Of a DNA stretch of 64,000 bases, positions 7,779 through 16,350 are shown in pieces. Source of the stretch: Micromonospora chokoriensis. GTDB taxonomy: Bacteria; Actinomycetota; Actinomycetes; Mycobacteriales; Micromonosporaceae. The translations under genes were made by a program, and so were the position numbers. Each line of letters starts with the position of its first letter. Position 1 is the stretch's first letter. A model generated the notes under the pieces. That model saw nothing but the letters and a program-made list of their open reading frames with translations, was not told the origin of the DNA and did no database searches. The stretch lies in NCBI RefSeq assembly GCF_000718555.1, contig NZ_JOAN01000001.1, positions 372,001 through 436,000 of the forward strand, in the 5' to 3' direction.

Positions 7779-10634
7779 ATGAAGCGCATCGGTTCAGCGA
7801 TGCTGGCAACCGTGGTGGGTGCCGCGGCCGTCGTCCTGGCCACCAGCCAGCCGGCCCTCGCCGCCGCCTCGGTCAATCTCCCTCTGTCGAGCTGGGCCTA
7901 TCTCGATTCGCAGAGCCCTAAGACAAAGTTCGTCAACCCCGCGGTCGCGCCGCCTGTCGGGACGATTCTCGACGACGCGAACAAGGCGCACACCTACCGC
8001 TCCTACTTCACTTACGACCTGACCCAGCTCAAAGGCGCGGTGGTGCACAACTCGTACCTTTACACGTACGAGGAGACCGTCACCGACTGCTCCACCGCCG
8101 CGACGATCGAGTTGTGGCGGACCGCCCCGGTCAAGACCGGCACGACTTGGAGCAACCCGCCCGCGGAGCTCGAAAAGCTGATCTCCGTCAACCGCGGGCA
8201 AGGTGCGTACTACTGCCCCAGCTACCTCGGCATCGACATGGTGTCGACGCTAAACGCGGCGCTCGCTCGGCACGAGAAGTCGATCACCATCGAGTATCGG
8301 ATCACGGCGGCTCAAGAGGCGGACCCGCGCGCCGGCCGAACCTTTCAGCAGCCGACGCTCAGCTCCACGTCCAACCACCCGCCAACCGTGACCGAACTGC
8401 GCCTCGAGAGCCCGACCCGACCGTGCGGCACTGTCACCAAGCCGTCGCCCGCAGCGGCGACGACGCTGTTCAGGGCCACGGCGAACGACCCCGACGAGGG
8501 CGACTCGCCGTCGATCCTCTACGCGATCTGGCCGGTCGACCATCCGGACCAGCGCCGCGAGTTCAACAGCTACAACTACGGTACGGACCTCAACCAGTAC
8601 GCCGATGGTGAGCTCCTTGCCTGGCAGGCACAGGCCAGTGATCACTATGACGTTGGTCCGTGGAGCAAGCTCTGCTATCTCGTGATGGACAAGACGGCAC
8701 CGGCGAACCCGCCTGCGGTGGCCTCGAAGCGCTACCCCGAGGGCACCACGCCCGGCGGGGGCACCGGCCTCAAGGGGAAGTTCCGCCTCGACGCGGGCGG
8801 CGACCTCGACGTGGTCGCGTTCCGGTGGCGTGACTCGACCGGTTACTCCGGTCAGGTAAAGGCGCGGGAGCCGGGCGGCACGGCGGTCCTCGAATACACC
8901 CCGAAGCGGGGCTGGTTCGAGGAGCTGACCATCAGCTCGGTCGACGCGGTCGGTAACCAGGGGCCGGAGCGGCGCTACAGCTTCAACGTCGCCGAGACCG
9001 CGCCGAGCGTGCAGATCGAAATGGGCGGGGTCGGACTTGCGAGCACGCTCGCCTTCACCGCGCGGAAGCCCGAGACGACCGCTTTCGGTTATCAGATCAA
9101 GGGTGGCCCGGAAACCCGGGTGCCGGCCGTCGACGGTGGCGCCACCGGGCAGCTGACGTTCACCGAGACCGGCGAGGTCGAGGTTGTCGTCAGCAGCTAC
9201 GTGAAGAACAAGCTCATCGGCCAGGACACCCTGCGGACCTATGTCACCGACGCTCCCGGGGTCGAGTCGGCCGAGTTCAACTTCGACACCGACCAGATCG
9301 CGGGCAAGACCGGCTCATTCACGTTCACGCCGCGCAACCGTGACGTCGTCGCCTACGAGTACGTCCTGGACGGCGTCGCGCAGACCGTCCAGGCGGCTGC
9401 GGACGACACCGCGGTCGTACCGTGGACGGCGACCGCGGGATGGCACGACATGGTCGTGCGGTCGGTACGGGCCGACGGCGAGAAGTCGATGGAGACCTAT
9501 CACCAGTTCAACGTCATCGACCCGGTGCCACACCTGTACTCGGAGACGCTCCAACATCTCAACCGGATCGACGGTGTCGGCCTGCCGGTGGAGTTCTACG
9601 TGAGCAGCCGGCTGCCGGACGTGACCGGGTTCGTCTACCGGTTCGACGGCGGACCGGAGGTGGCGATCGACGGCGGTGGAGGCAGCACGGAGTTCGCCGT
9701 GACGCCGGTGCACACCGGCGACAACACGCTGGTCGTCCAGGCTCTGCTGGCCGATGGCACCCGGTCGCCCGAGAAGACCTTCACCTGGCAACCGTTCGAG
9801 GCGCCGGTGGTCACCACCGACCCGGCAAACGGCGGTGCGGGCGGTCAACCGATGACGCTGACGTTCCGCTCGGTGCTGCCAGACACCAAGGAGTTCCGCT
9901 ACTCACTGGACTTCGGCGAGTATCAGAGCGTCACGGCGCGGCCGGACGGCACGGCGACCGTGTCGTTCACGCCGCAGTCAGGCAGCGGCTGGTTCTCGGC
10001 CAGGGTCACCGGTGTCGCTCAGGACGGTACGACGTCGCCGGAGCGCGACATGACGGTCCCGGTCCGCGACACCCGCGTCTCGGTCTGGAGCGAATTCTCC
10101 GATTGGAGCCCGAGGGGTGGCATCGGTGTGCCCGGTGACTTCAGCTTCAGCACCTCGTGGACTCCTGAGGTGGTGGAGTACCGCTACCGGCTCAACGACG
10201 GCCCGGAACTGACCGTGCCCATGGGGGACAGCTGGAACACCCTGGTCACGGTCGTGCCGGACCGGAACGGGCTCAACATGCTCACCGTGCAGGGCCGCAC
10301 CGAGGACGGCCGGCTCTCGCCGATCACCGAATACCCGTTCCAGGTCGGCACCGCGCCGTACGTCTTCTCCGAGGAGTATCCGCAGAGCACTCCCGGCGGC
10401 GGAGTGGGCATCGAGGGCCGGTTCGAGTTCAGCGGCGGGACGGCCGGAATCACGTCGTTCGAATACACCATCGGCGGCGTCCCCGGGACGGTCGAGGCCA
10501 ACGCCGAGGGCCGCGCGTCGATCACCTGGACGCCGACCGAGGCAATCGGCACCTACCTGGTCGTCAAGGGCCGTAAGGCCGACGGCAGCACCACCGACGA
10601 GGTCTGGTACTTCGTCGTGGTGCAGTCGGACTGA
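7779..10634 (+). CDS. Secreted repeat protein with DNRLRE-like N-terminal module and tandem beta modules
   Basis: A 951-residue exported protein. MKRIGSAMLATVVGAAAVVL ending in ALAA is a clear signal peptide; the ATG follows GGAGGT by 10 bases. Residues of about 35-210 resemble DNRLRE modules: a soluble beta fold with YRSYFTYDL, WRTAPV...TWSN and an STL-containing C-terminal strand. After an Ig-like stretch come about six repeated modules of roughly 90-100 residues with the pattern F-x-Y-x-(L/I)-(D/N)-G, a short V-x-A/dG-x-A-x-(V/I) strand, WTP or FTP, and a closing dG...S-x-E. No catalytic motif is seen and there is no anchor after the repeats, so a cell-surface or matrix role is a guess. 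Confidence 0.75.
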   Translation: MKRIGSAMLATVVGAAAVVLATSQPALAAASVNLPLSSWAYLDSQSPKTKFVNPAVAPPVGTILDDANKAHTYRSYFTYDLTQLKGAVVHNSYLYTYEETVTDCSTAATIELWRTAPVKTGTTWSNPPAELEKLISVNRGQGAYYCPSYLGIDMVSTLNAALARHEKSITIEYRITAAQEADPRAGRTFQQPTLSSTSNHPPTVTELRLESPTRPCGTVTKPSPAAATTLFRATANDPDEGDSPSILYAIWPVDHPDQRREFNSYNYGTDLNQYADGELLAWQAQASDHYDVGPWSKLCYLVMDKTAPANPPAVASKRYPEGTTPGGGTGLKGKFRLDAGGDLDVVAFRWRDSTGYSGQVKAREPGGTAVLEYTPKRGWFEELTISSVDAVGNQGPERRYSFNVAETAPSVQIEMGGVGLASTLAFTARKPETTAFGYQIKGGPETRVPAVDGGATGQLTFTETGEVEVVVSSYVKNKLIGQDTLRTYVTDAPGVESAEFNFDTDQIAGKTGSFTFTPRNRDVVAYEYVLDGVAQTVQAAADDTAVVPWTATAGWHDMVVRSVRADGEKSMETYHQFNVIDPVPHLYSETLQHLNRIDGVGLPVEFYVSSRLPDVTGFVYRFDGGPEVAIDGGGGSTEFAVTPVHTGDNTLVVQALLADGTRSPEKTFTWQPFEAPVVTTDPANGGAGGQPMTLTFRSVLPDTKEFRYSLDFGEYQSVTARPDGTATVSFTPQSGSGWFSARVTGVAQDGTTSPERDMTVPVRDTRVSVWSEFSDWSPRGGIGVPGDFSFSTSWTPEVVEYRYRLNDGPELTVPMGDSWNTLVTVVPDRNGLNMLTVQGRTEDGRLSPITEYPFQVGTAPYVFSEEYPQSTPGGGVGIEGRFEFSGGTAGITSFEYTIGGVPGTVEANAEGRASITWTPTEAIGTYLVVKGRKADGSTTDEVWYFVVVQSD

Positions 10635-10660
10635 TCGGCCCATTCAGTAGCTGTCGAGTG

Positions 10661-10694
10661 ACGCCCCGCAGGCCGATGAGCGCCTGCGGGGCGT
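10661..10694 (+). terminator. Rho-independent style hairpin after the repeat protein
   Basis: A perfect 12-bp stem (ACGCCCCGCAGG with its complement) closes a 10-base loop, 27 bases after the stop codon. It has no T-run, as is usual in high-GC actinomycetes. Confidence 0.75.
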
Positions 10695-10744
10695 CGCTGA
10701 CTCGACGCACGATCGCCCAGCCGGACAGTCGATCTGGATCAGCT

Positions 10745-10758
10745 TGTTATCGATAACA
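10745..10758. promoter_or_regulatory. Perfect palindromic operator upstream of the CBM2 esterase
   Basis: TGTTATCGATAACA is a perfect 14-base palindrome, strikingly AT-rich for this DNA, with a central CG step as in LacI-family operators. It stands about 290 bases before the esterase ATG. Control by a sugar-responsive LacI-type repressor is inferred from the shape of the site and the plant-polymer-directed gene it precedes. Confidence 0.6.
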
Positions 10759-11046
10759 TGCTATCTTTCATCCGGGAGTGAAGGGCACGCTCCCGGTCAC
10801 CTGAGCCAGCCGGCGAAGACCTGCCGAGGGGGCACGCCCCTTCCGCCGCCTTCTCGGTCGGTGACCAGTCCGGGCCCCGTCGATGCCAGGCGACCGTGGT
10901 TGGTCGCCGGACGACAGCGCTCCGGCCGCATGCCCAGCTCCGACGCCCCATCGCAGGCAGCCCCGGCGCCGACGGGTGGCAGCCGCACGCCCTGTGCCGC
11001 TGCCAAGCCACGTGCACCAGACGCCGAACGGCAAGGAGCCCAAGCA

Positions 11047-12345
11047 ATGCTGAGACGTAGGTTCTTCCTCCCATCCATCGCGGCTGCGGCGCTTCTCCTC
11101 GCGGCCACCACCGGCGGCGTGCTGAGCGGCGGCTTCGGTGCGACCGCGGTGGCCGCCACCAACGGCACCCTCGCGGCGACCGCTGGCTGCGGCAAGGCCC
11201 CCACACTCGCCAGCGGGACGCGGACGATTCAGAGCAGCGGACAGAGTCGGACGTACAACCTGCGGATCCCGGACGGGTACGACCGGAACCGCCCCTACCG
11301 ACTGATCTTCGGCTTCCACTGGTTGAACGGCTCGGCCAACAACGTCACCTCGGCCGGCTACTACGGGCTTCAGCCGCTGTCGAACAACAGCGCGATCTTC
11401 GTGGCTCCGCAGGGTCTCAACGCCGGCTGGGCCAACACCAACGGTCGGGACCTGACCCTCTTCGACGACATCTCCCGGCAGATCGAGAACGACCTCTGCG
11501 TGGACACCACCCAGCGCTTCGCCCTGGGCTGGAGCTACGGCGGGGCCATGAGCTACGCGGTGGCCTGTGCCCGGCCCACGATCATCCGCGCGGTCACCGT
11601 CCTGTCCGGTGCCAACCTCAGCGGATGCAACGGTGGCACCCAGCCCGTCGCCTACTTCGGCATCCACGGCATCTACGACAGCGTGCTGAACATCTCCCAG
11701 GGTCGGCAACTGCGCGACACCTTCGTGCGGAACAACGGCTGTACCGCGCAGAGCCCGCGCGAGCCGAGCCGAGGCAGCCTCACCCACATCACCACCGCCT
11801 ACGCGGGTTGCCGAGCCGGCTACCCCGTGCAGTGGGCGGCGTTCGACGGGGACCACACCCCGAGCCCCGTCGACGGGTCGGGCAGCCCCAACGACTCGCG
11901 GACCTGGACCTCGGGTGAGATCTGGCGGTTCTTCAGCCAGTTCGAGTCGACCACGCCTCCGACCACCCCGCCGCCCACCACCCCGCCGCCGACCGATCCG
12001 CCTACCGATCCGCCGACCACGCCGCCGCCGACCGGCGGACCGGGCACCTGCGCCGCCACCTACCGGACGCTCAACACCTGGCCCGGCGGCTTCCAGGCTG
12101 AGGTGACAGTGGCCAACAACTCCGCCGCGTCCCTGAACGGCTGGACCGTGGGCCTGACCCTGGCCAGTGGTCAGGCCATCAGCAGCCTCTGGAACGGCAC
12201 CAACACCGGCAGCACCGGCAGCGTCACCGTCAAGAACGCCGCCTACAACGGCACGGTGGGCCCGAACGCGTCGACCACGTTCGGTTTCACCGCCACCGGC
12301 GACGGCGCCACCGCACCCAGCAACGTCACCTGCACCAGCCCCTGA
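11047..12345 (+). CDS. Secreted PHB-depolymerase/feruloyl-esterase-like hydrolase with CBM2
   Basis: A 432-residue secreted esterase. An arginine-rich signal peptide (MLRRRFFLPSIAAAALLLAA) is followed by an alpha/beta hydrolase domain of the LpqC/PHB depolymerase type with the nucleophile Ser163 in GWSYGG and a late DGDHTP holding the probable catalytic histidine. A Pro-Thr linker of about 35 residues leads to a family-2 carbohydrate-binding module from Cys335 (CAATYRTLNTWPGGFQAEV) to the end, with conserved tryptophans. Esterases of this build usually release ferulic or acetyl groups from plant cell wall polymers; the exact ester is not determinable here. A strong terminator follows, so the gene is a single-gene unit. 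Confidence 0.88.
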   Translation: MLRRRFFLPSIAAAALLLAATTGGVLSGGFGATAVAATNGTLAATAGCGKAPTLASGTRTIQSSGQSRTYNLRIPDGYDRNRPYRLIFGFHWLNGSANNVTSAGYYGLQPLSNNSAIFVAPQGLNAGWANTNGRDLTLFDDISRQIENDLCVDTTQRFALGWSYGGAMSYAVACARPTIIRAVTVLSGANLSGCNGGTQPVAYFGIHGIYDSVLNISQGRQLRDTFVRNNGCTAQSPREPSRGSLTHITTAYAGCRAGYPVQWAAFDGDHTPSPVDGSGSPNDSRTWTSGEIWRFFSQFESTTPPTTPPPTTPPPTDPPTDPPTTPPPTGGPGTCAATYRTLNTWPGGFQAEVTVANNSAASLNGWTVGLTLASGQAISSLWNGTNTGSTGSVTVKNAAYNGTVGPNASTTFGFTATGDGATAPSNVTCTSP

Positions 12346-12356
12346 CAGGGCAGAAG

Positions 12357-12390
12357 GTGGGGCCCGGAGCCGGTTGGCTCCGGGCCCCAC
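12357..12390 (+). terminator. Strong terminator after the esterase gene
   Basis: A perfect 15-bp stem (GTGGGGCCCGGAGCC and complement) with a GGTT loop begins 12 bases after the stop codon. No T-tract follows. Confidence 0.9.
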
Positions 12391-12620
12391 AGGTGATGCG
12401 GGTGATCACGACCGGGTCGTCGGGGACCGGGGACGTCACGCGTCATGGATGCGGACGGGCCGCGTCGTGTGTTAGAGATGACCGGTGGCTGCACCGAGCA
12501 GGCCGTTGCGGCACGGCGGGCAATGAGCGCCACTGGTGGCGGCAAGGAGGCGGTAAGGCGGATGGCCTGCGAGTTGAGCCGACCCGGCCCGTTGACCGCT
12601 CACGAAGGTCTTCACCTGCG

Positions 12621-13499
12621 ATGATTCAAGCTCTCGGATTGACGAAGTCCTACGGCCGCGTACCCGCGGTGGACCGGGTCAGCTTTGCGGCGCGGCCCGG
12701 TCGGGTCACCGGCTTCCTCGGGCTCAACGGGTCGGGGAAGACGACGACCCTCCGGATGCTGCTCGGGCTGACGCGTCCGACATCCGGTGAGGCGCTCATC
12801 AACAACCGACGGTTCCGGGACCTGAAGCACCCGTCGAGGGAGGTCGGTGCCGTCCTCGAACAGGGGATCAGCCATCCCGGTCAGTCCGGTCGAGCGCATC
12901 TGGTCTCGCAAGCGCTCATCGTGGGTGCGAGCCGGTCACGGGTCGACACACTGCTCGACGACGTCGATCTCACGGACGCCGCCGATCAGCGCACCGGTCA
13001 GTATTCGCTGGGCATGCGGCAGCGGCTGGCGGTCGCCACCGCGCTGCTGTGTGACCCGCCAGTGTTGGTGCTGGACGAGCCTGCGAACGGCCTCGACCCC
13101 GAGGGGGTGGCGTGGATCCGTGCTCTGCTGCGTAACCACGCCAACCGTGGCGGCACGGTCCTCCTGTCGAGCCACCTGCTCGCCGAGTTGGCCCATCTCA
13201 TCGACGACGTCGTGATCATCGTCAAGGGGCGGGTCACCTGTCAGGCGCCGCTCGCCAGCCTGTACGACAACGTGGACTCCCGTCTGCGGGTCCGGAGCCG
13301 TGATCAGCGGCGGCTGTGGCAGGTGTTGGAGAGCGCCGGTGGGCGGGTGACCAGGAACGGCGACGTCCTGGAGGTGGTGGGCCTGGCATCCGAGGATGTC
13401 GGCGAGATCGCCTTCCAGGCGCGGGTGCCGCTGCACGAACTGACCGTCGACCCACCCGACCTGGAGCAGATCTTCCTCACCATGGCGGGCAGTCGATGA
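12621..13499 (+). CDS. ABC transporter ATP-binding protein
   Basis: A 292-residue ATPase with Walker A GLNGSGKTT, signature YSLGMRQRL and Walker B VLVLDEPANGLDPEG, followed by the SSHLL switch. The glycine-rich signature variant SLGMRQR and a C-terminal extension of about 80 residues are typical of export-type pairs of the BcrA/CcmA/DRA group. ATG at 12621 is preferred because the domain starts directly after it (MIQALGLTKSYG). The stop overlaps the permease start, so the two proteins are made together. The cargo is unknown; lipid, peptide or antibiotic export are all possible. Confidence 0.88.
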   Translation: MIQALGLTKSYGRVPAVDRVSFAARPGRVTGFLGLNGSGKTTTLRMLLGLTRPTSGEALINNRRFRDLKHPSREVGAVLEQGISHPGQSGRAHLVSQALIVGASRSRVDTLLDDVDLTDAADQRTGQYSLGMRQRLAVATALLCDPPVLVLDEPANGLDPEGVAWIRALLRNHANRGGTVLLSSHLLAELAHLIDDVVIIVKGRVTCQAPLASLYDNVDSRLRVRSRDQRRLWQVLESAGGRVTRNGDVLEVVGLASEDVGEIAFQARVPLHELTVDPPDLEQIFLTMAGSR

Positions 13500-14098
13500 T
13501 CTCCATCCTCCGCAGTGAGCTCTACCGGACCGCAACCATCCGGTCCAGCTTAGTTTCGCTGACCGTACTCATCCTGCTGGGCCTGCTCCTCGGAGCGGTG
13601 AACATCGACGCCTGGGCCCTGATGGCCGGCATGGGAGCCTTCGGGTTCGCCGCGATGATCGTGGCGCAGCACTACCAGCACCGCACAGCCTTCCTCCTCT
13701 ACCTCTCGCAACCCAGGCGGATGGTGGTGCTCGGTGGACAGTTGGTGGCGGCCATCGTCGTAGCCACGGCCTTCGTCGCGACAAGTGGCCTCGCCGTGCT
13801 GATCAGGGGTGAGTCAGGGCCGTACAAGGACCTGTTGACGATGGTGCCGATCGCGGCGATCCTCGCTGGCTCCTGCGCGTCCATAGTTCGACGGTCGACG
13901 TGGCTCCTGCTCGGTTGCGCGGGCTGGTTCGTCTTCGTCGAGGGTCTGATCGGCAGGCTGAAGCTGCCACTGCCGTTTACCGCACTTATCAGCGCCGGCG
14001 CCGGCGAAACGCGTGGCCTGGTGATCGCCGCCCTGTGGGCCGCCGTGGCCTTCGCCGTGGCGAGCCTCAGCATCGGTCGCGACCTGACCGGCGACTAG
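13496..14098 (+). CDS. ABC transporter permease, partner of the upstream ATPase
   Basis: A 200-residue hydrophobic protein with about six predicted membrane segments and the amino end ILRSELYR typical of ABC-2 type permeases (the element that contacts the ATPase). Codon 19 is TTA (bases 13550-13552), a rare leucine codon in such DNA; in Streptomyces, TTA codons make expression depend on the developmental tRNA encoded by bldA, and the same may hold here. The gene ends two bases before the convergent SRPBCC gene. Substrate unknown. Confidence 0.75.
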   Translation: MISILRSELYRTATIRSSLVSLTVLILLGLLLGAVNIDAWALMAGMGAFGFAAMIVAQHYQHRTAFLLYLSQPRRMVVLGGQLVAAIVVATAFVATSGLAVLIRGESGPYKDLLTMVPIAAILAGSCASIVRRSTWLLLGCAGWFVFVEGLIGRLKLPLPFTALISAGAGETRGLVIAALWAAVAFAVASLSIGRDLTGD

Positions 14099-14100
14099 CC

Positions 14101-14535
14101 CTAGGCTTCCCCCTCCAACAGGTCGCGCAGGGCGTCGAGGGCGGCGATCTCCTCTTCGAACGTCTTGCCGACGACCGGGCCGAGGAAGCGGGACAACCCA
14201 CTCGGCTGCCACGCCAGCCTCAGTGTGAGCTGGGTCCCGCCATCGTCGGCCGGTTCTAGTGTGTACTCGCCCTGGGTACGCACCACGCTGCCGGTGGCCT
14301 GGAACGCCAACCGCCGGCCCGGCTCGTATCCGGTCACCTCGTAGTCGGCCGGGATGCGGCTCCCGCCAGGGCCCTTGAGTCCCTGGCGGTAGCGGGTGCC
14401 GACGCCCTCGCCCGAGACGCGCGCGACGTCGAGTACGTTGGGGCGCCAGCGCGCGTCGTTCTCGCCGTGGGCGAGGAAGGCGAAGACGACCTCAGGGGTC
14501 CGTCCGATCTGCACAGTCTTCTCTGCCGAGGGCAC
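14101..14535 (-). CDS. SRPBCC family protein (polyketide cyclase/START-like fold)
   Basis: A 144-residue single-domain protein with the helix-grip pattern: an N-terminal strand (EKTVQIGRTPEVVFAFLA), DARWRPNVLDV, and a closing long helix after WQPSGLSRFLG. Such proteins bind hydrophobic ligands in a deep cavity. It lies 19 bases downstream of the multicopper oxidase gene on the same strand and is probably co-transcribed with it, which makes an auxiliary role in handling the aromatic substrate possible. Many SRPBCC proteins are not enzymes, so the function is open. Confidence 0.72.
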   Translation of the reverse strand: MPSAEKTVQIGRTPEVVFAFLAHGENDARWRPNVLDVARVSGEGVGTRYRQGLKGPGGSRIPADYEVTGYEPGRRLAFQATGSVVRTQGEYTLEPADDGGTQLTLRLAWQPSGLSRFLGPVVGKTFEEEIAALDALRDLLEGEA

Positions 14536-14554
14536 GACAAACCTTTCTCAGGGG

Positions 14555-16018
14555 TCAGGGAACGATCTTCATCTGTGCCATCATTCCACTCGCGGAATGG
14601 TCGATCATGTGGCAATGGTAGACATACCGACCAAGGTACGGCCCGAACGTCGCTTGGAGTCTGACCGTCTCGCCGGGCCCCACCGAGATGGTGTCCTTCA
14701 CCCCGGCCTCGCTCGGTGCCGGCGGCTGGCCGTTGCGGGCGAGCACCCGGAACTGCACCAGGTGTGGATGGAAGTTGTGCGGGATGCCGAAGAGCGTGTC
14801 GCCGTTGGTCACCGTCCACACCTCGGTCGTGTTGCGCTTGATCTCGGTGTCGACCCGGTCGGCGTCGAACTGCTGCCCGTTGATGAGGAACTGGCCGGTC
14901 GCCGGGTTGAAGTTGAGGCTGAACGCCCGCTCCTTGGTGGCTGCCGGCAGCGCGGGGATGGTGCTCAGCCGATCGGGCACCCGGCTGGTGTCAGCGGCGG
15001 TTCGGTTGACGTCGAAGCGCAACACCGGCCCGGCCACGGCGTCGTCGAGGAAGACCTGGCTGCCGACCGGGAACGCGCCGAAGTCGACGACGATCTCGAC
15101 CCGCTCGCCGGGCGTCAGGCTCCACGAGCGGATCGGCGTCGGCCCAGCGAGCAGCCCGCCGTCGCTGGCGATCTGGGCGACCTCGGTGTCGTTGCCGAGC
15201 CGCAGAGTGAACGTACGCAGGTTGGACGCGTTGACGAAGCGCAGCCGGTACTTGCGGGCGGCCACCGGGAAGTAGGGCTGCGGCTTGCCGTTGACGAGGA
15301 TCGTGTTGCGGAACTGGAAGTCGTCGTGTTCGAAGAGCAGGCTTGCGTCGTCGTTGAACCGTGCGTCGCGCAGCATGATCGGGATGTCGTAGTTGCCGGA
15401 CGGCAACCGGAGGTCGGCCTGGGCCGGGTCGTCGATCAGGAAGAAGCCGGCGAGCCCGCGGAACACGTGCTCGGCCTCCATGTGGTGGGCATGGTCGTGA
15501 TACCAGAGCGTGGCGGCCCGCTGCTTGTTGGGATAGCTGTAGAGCCTGCTCCTGCCCGGGTCGAGCACGTCGGTGGGGAACCCGTCGCTGCTCGACGGTG
15601 TGTGGCCGCCGTGCACGTGGACCGCGGTCGGCATGTCGAGGTGGTTGCTGTGGGCGATGACTGCGAGCCGGCCCGTCTTGACCCGGAACGTCGGGCCGGG
15701 AAACAGCCCGTCATAGGTCAAGACCTCGGTGCGCGTCCCGGGCAGGATCTCCACTTGCGCTTTACGGGTGGAAACGACGTAGAAGTCGGTGTTGGCTACC
15801 GAGGCGATCGGCTGCTGCACGGGCGGTATCGGCATCCGGACACCGAAAGGGGTGGCGGCAGCCGCGACGTGCGCCGTCGCCGCATGGCCGGTATGGGTGC
15901 CGTGGGCCGGTGCGGCGGGCGGCGTGGATCCGCGCGCCGAGGCCGCCGCGGTGGCCGTGACCAGCGCGGCCGCTCCCGCAGTGGCACTGGCCTTCATGAC
16001 GTTGCGTCTGCTCACCAT
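14555..16018 (-). CDS. Tat-exported multicopper oxidase (CotA/bilirubin-oxidase/phenoxazinone-synthase type)
   Basis: A 487-residue exported laccase-like enzyme. The N-terminus MVSRRNVMKASATAGAAALV has the twin-arginine S-R-R-N-x-M-K pattern, fitting export of a folded copper protein. The four copper motifs are visible: HVHGGH, WYHDHAHH, NFHPHL and the C-terminal HCHMIDHSASGMM with the type 1 copper methionine. The start at 16018 has GGAGTGGAG upstream; the open frame extends 41 codons further without Tat-like character. Enzymes of this group oxidise phenols, bilirubin or aminophenols with O2 and can couple them. Placed at the edge of the aromatic polyketide locus, it is a candidate for oxidative coupling or pigment formation. 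Confidence 0.88.
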   Translation of the reverse strand: MVSRRNVMKASATAGAAALVTATAAASARGSTPPAAPAHGTHTGHAATAHVAAAATPFGVRMPIPPVQQPIASVANTDFYVVSTRKAQVEILPGTRTEVLTYDGLFPGPTFRVKTGRLAVIAHSNHLDMPTAVHVHGGHTPSSSDGFPTDVLDPGRSRLYSYPNKQRAATLWYHDHAHHMEAEHVFRGLAGFFLIDDPAQADLRLPSGNYDIPIMLRDARFNDDASLLFEHDDFQFRNTILVNGKPQPYFPVAARKYRLRFVNASNLRTFTLRLGNDTEVAQIASDGGLLAGPTPIRSWSLTPGERVEIVVDFGAFPVGSQVFLDDAVAGPVLRFDVNRTAADTSRVPDRLSTIPALPAATKERAFSLNFNPATGQFLINGQQFDADRVDTEIKRNTTEVWTVTNGDTLFGIPHNFHPHLVQFRVLARNGQPPAPSEAGVKDTISVGPGETVRLQATFGPYLGRYVYHCHMIDHSASGMMAQMKIVP

Positions 16019-16350
16019 TGGTCGCTCCACTCCTGACGGTCGAGGTCTCGGGTGAACTGTCGCGGAGGTCCCTCGACGCGCCGTCGAAAGCTGATAGCGG
16101 CCTAATGTGGATTTCACCTTAAGTTTTGGTGTGACTACCAAAAGCTAAGCTTCGATGCTTCCAACGGCGCGCGGTGAGACCGTAGACTCGTGCGAGTACT
16201 CGGCCGTGACAACTCGTAGAAGGCCGATCCGATCTGAGTGCTTTGTCGCCCGCGCTCGGGGAGTCGGCGACGCGGCGGGCAGCCGGGGCTGGGGAGAGCC
16301 GGTCGCGCCCGCACCTGGGGAGCAATAGGGCGTACACCGGGGGATCTGCG
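16019..16350. other. Divergent promoter region between multicopper oxidase and histidine kinase
   Basis: The gap separates the leftward oxidase from the rightward two-component pair. Its AT content rises around 16100-16150, where the inverted repeat at 16124-16143 lies. No other gene-like frame with good codon use was seen; an open frame in phase with the kinase starts at 16243 but has no ribosome site. Confidence 0.5.
16124..16143. promoter_or_regulatory. Inverted repeat, candidate operator of the oxidase gene
   Basis: TTTTGGT and ACCAAAA form a perfect 7-bp inverted repeat with a 6-base spacer, about 106 bases upstream of the oxidase start. The AT-rich arms stand out locally. The binding protein is unknown; the neighbouring response regulator is a candidate. 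Confidence 0.45.

Larger units (their letters stand above)
10635..11046. other. Intergenic region with terminator and regulatory palindrome
   Basis: This gap holds a terminator hairpin near its left end, a perfect 14-base palindrome at 10745-10758, and then about 290 bases of leader in front of the esterase ATG. A frame in phase with the esterase is open from 10744, but its translation is Pro/Arg-rich with no signal-peptide features, whereas a good AAGGAG at 11033-11038 precedes the internal ATG at 11047. The long leader may be untranslated. Confidence 0.6.

Noticed and set aside
12523..12624. A 33-codon frame whose stop overlaps the ABC ATPase start
   Set aside because: It could be a leader peptide, but it lacks a ribosome site and its composition is not distinctive.
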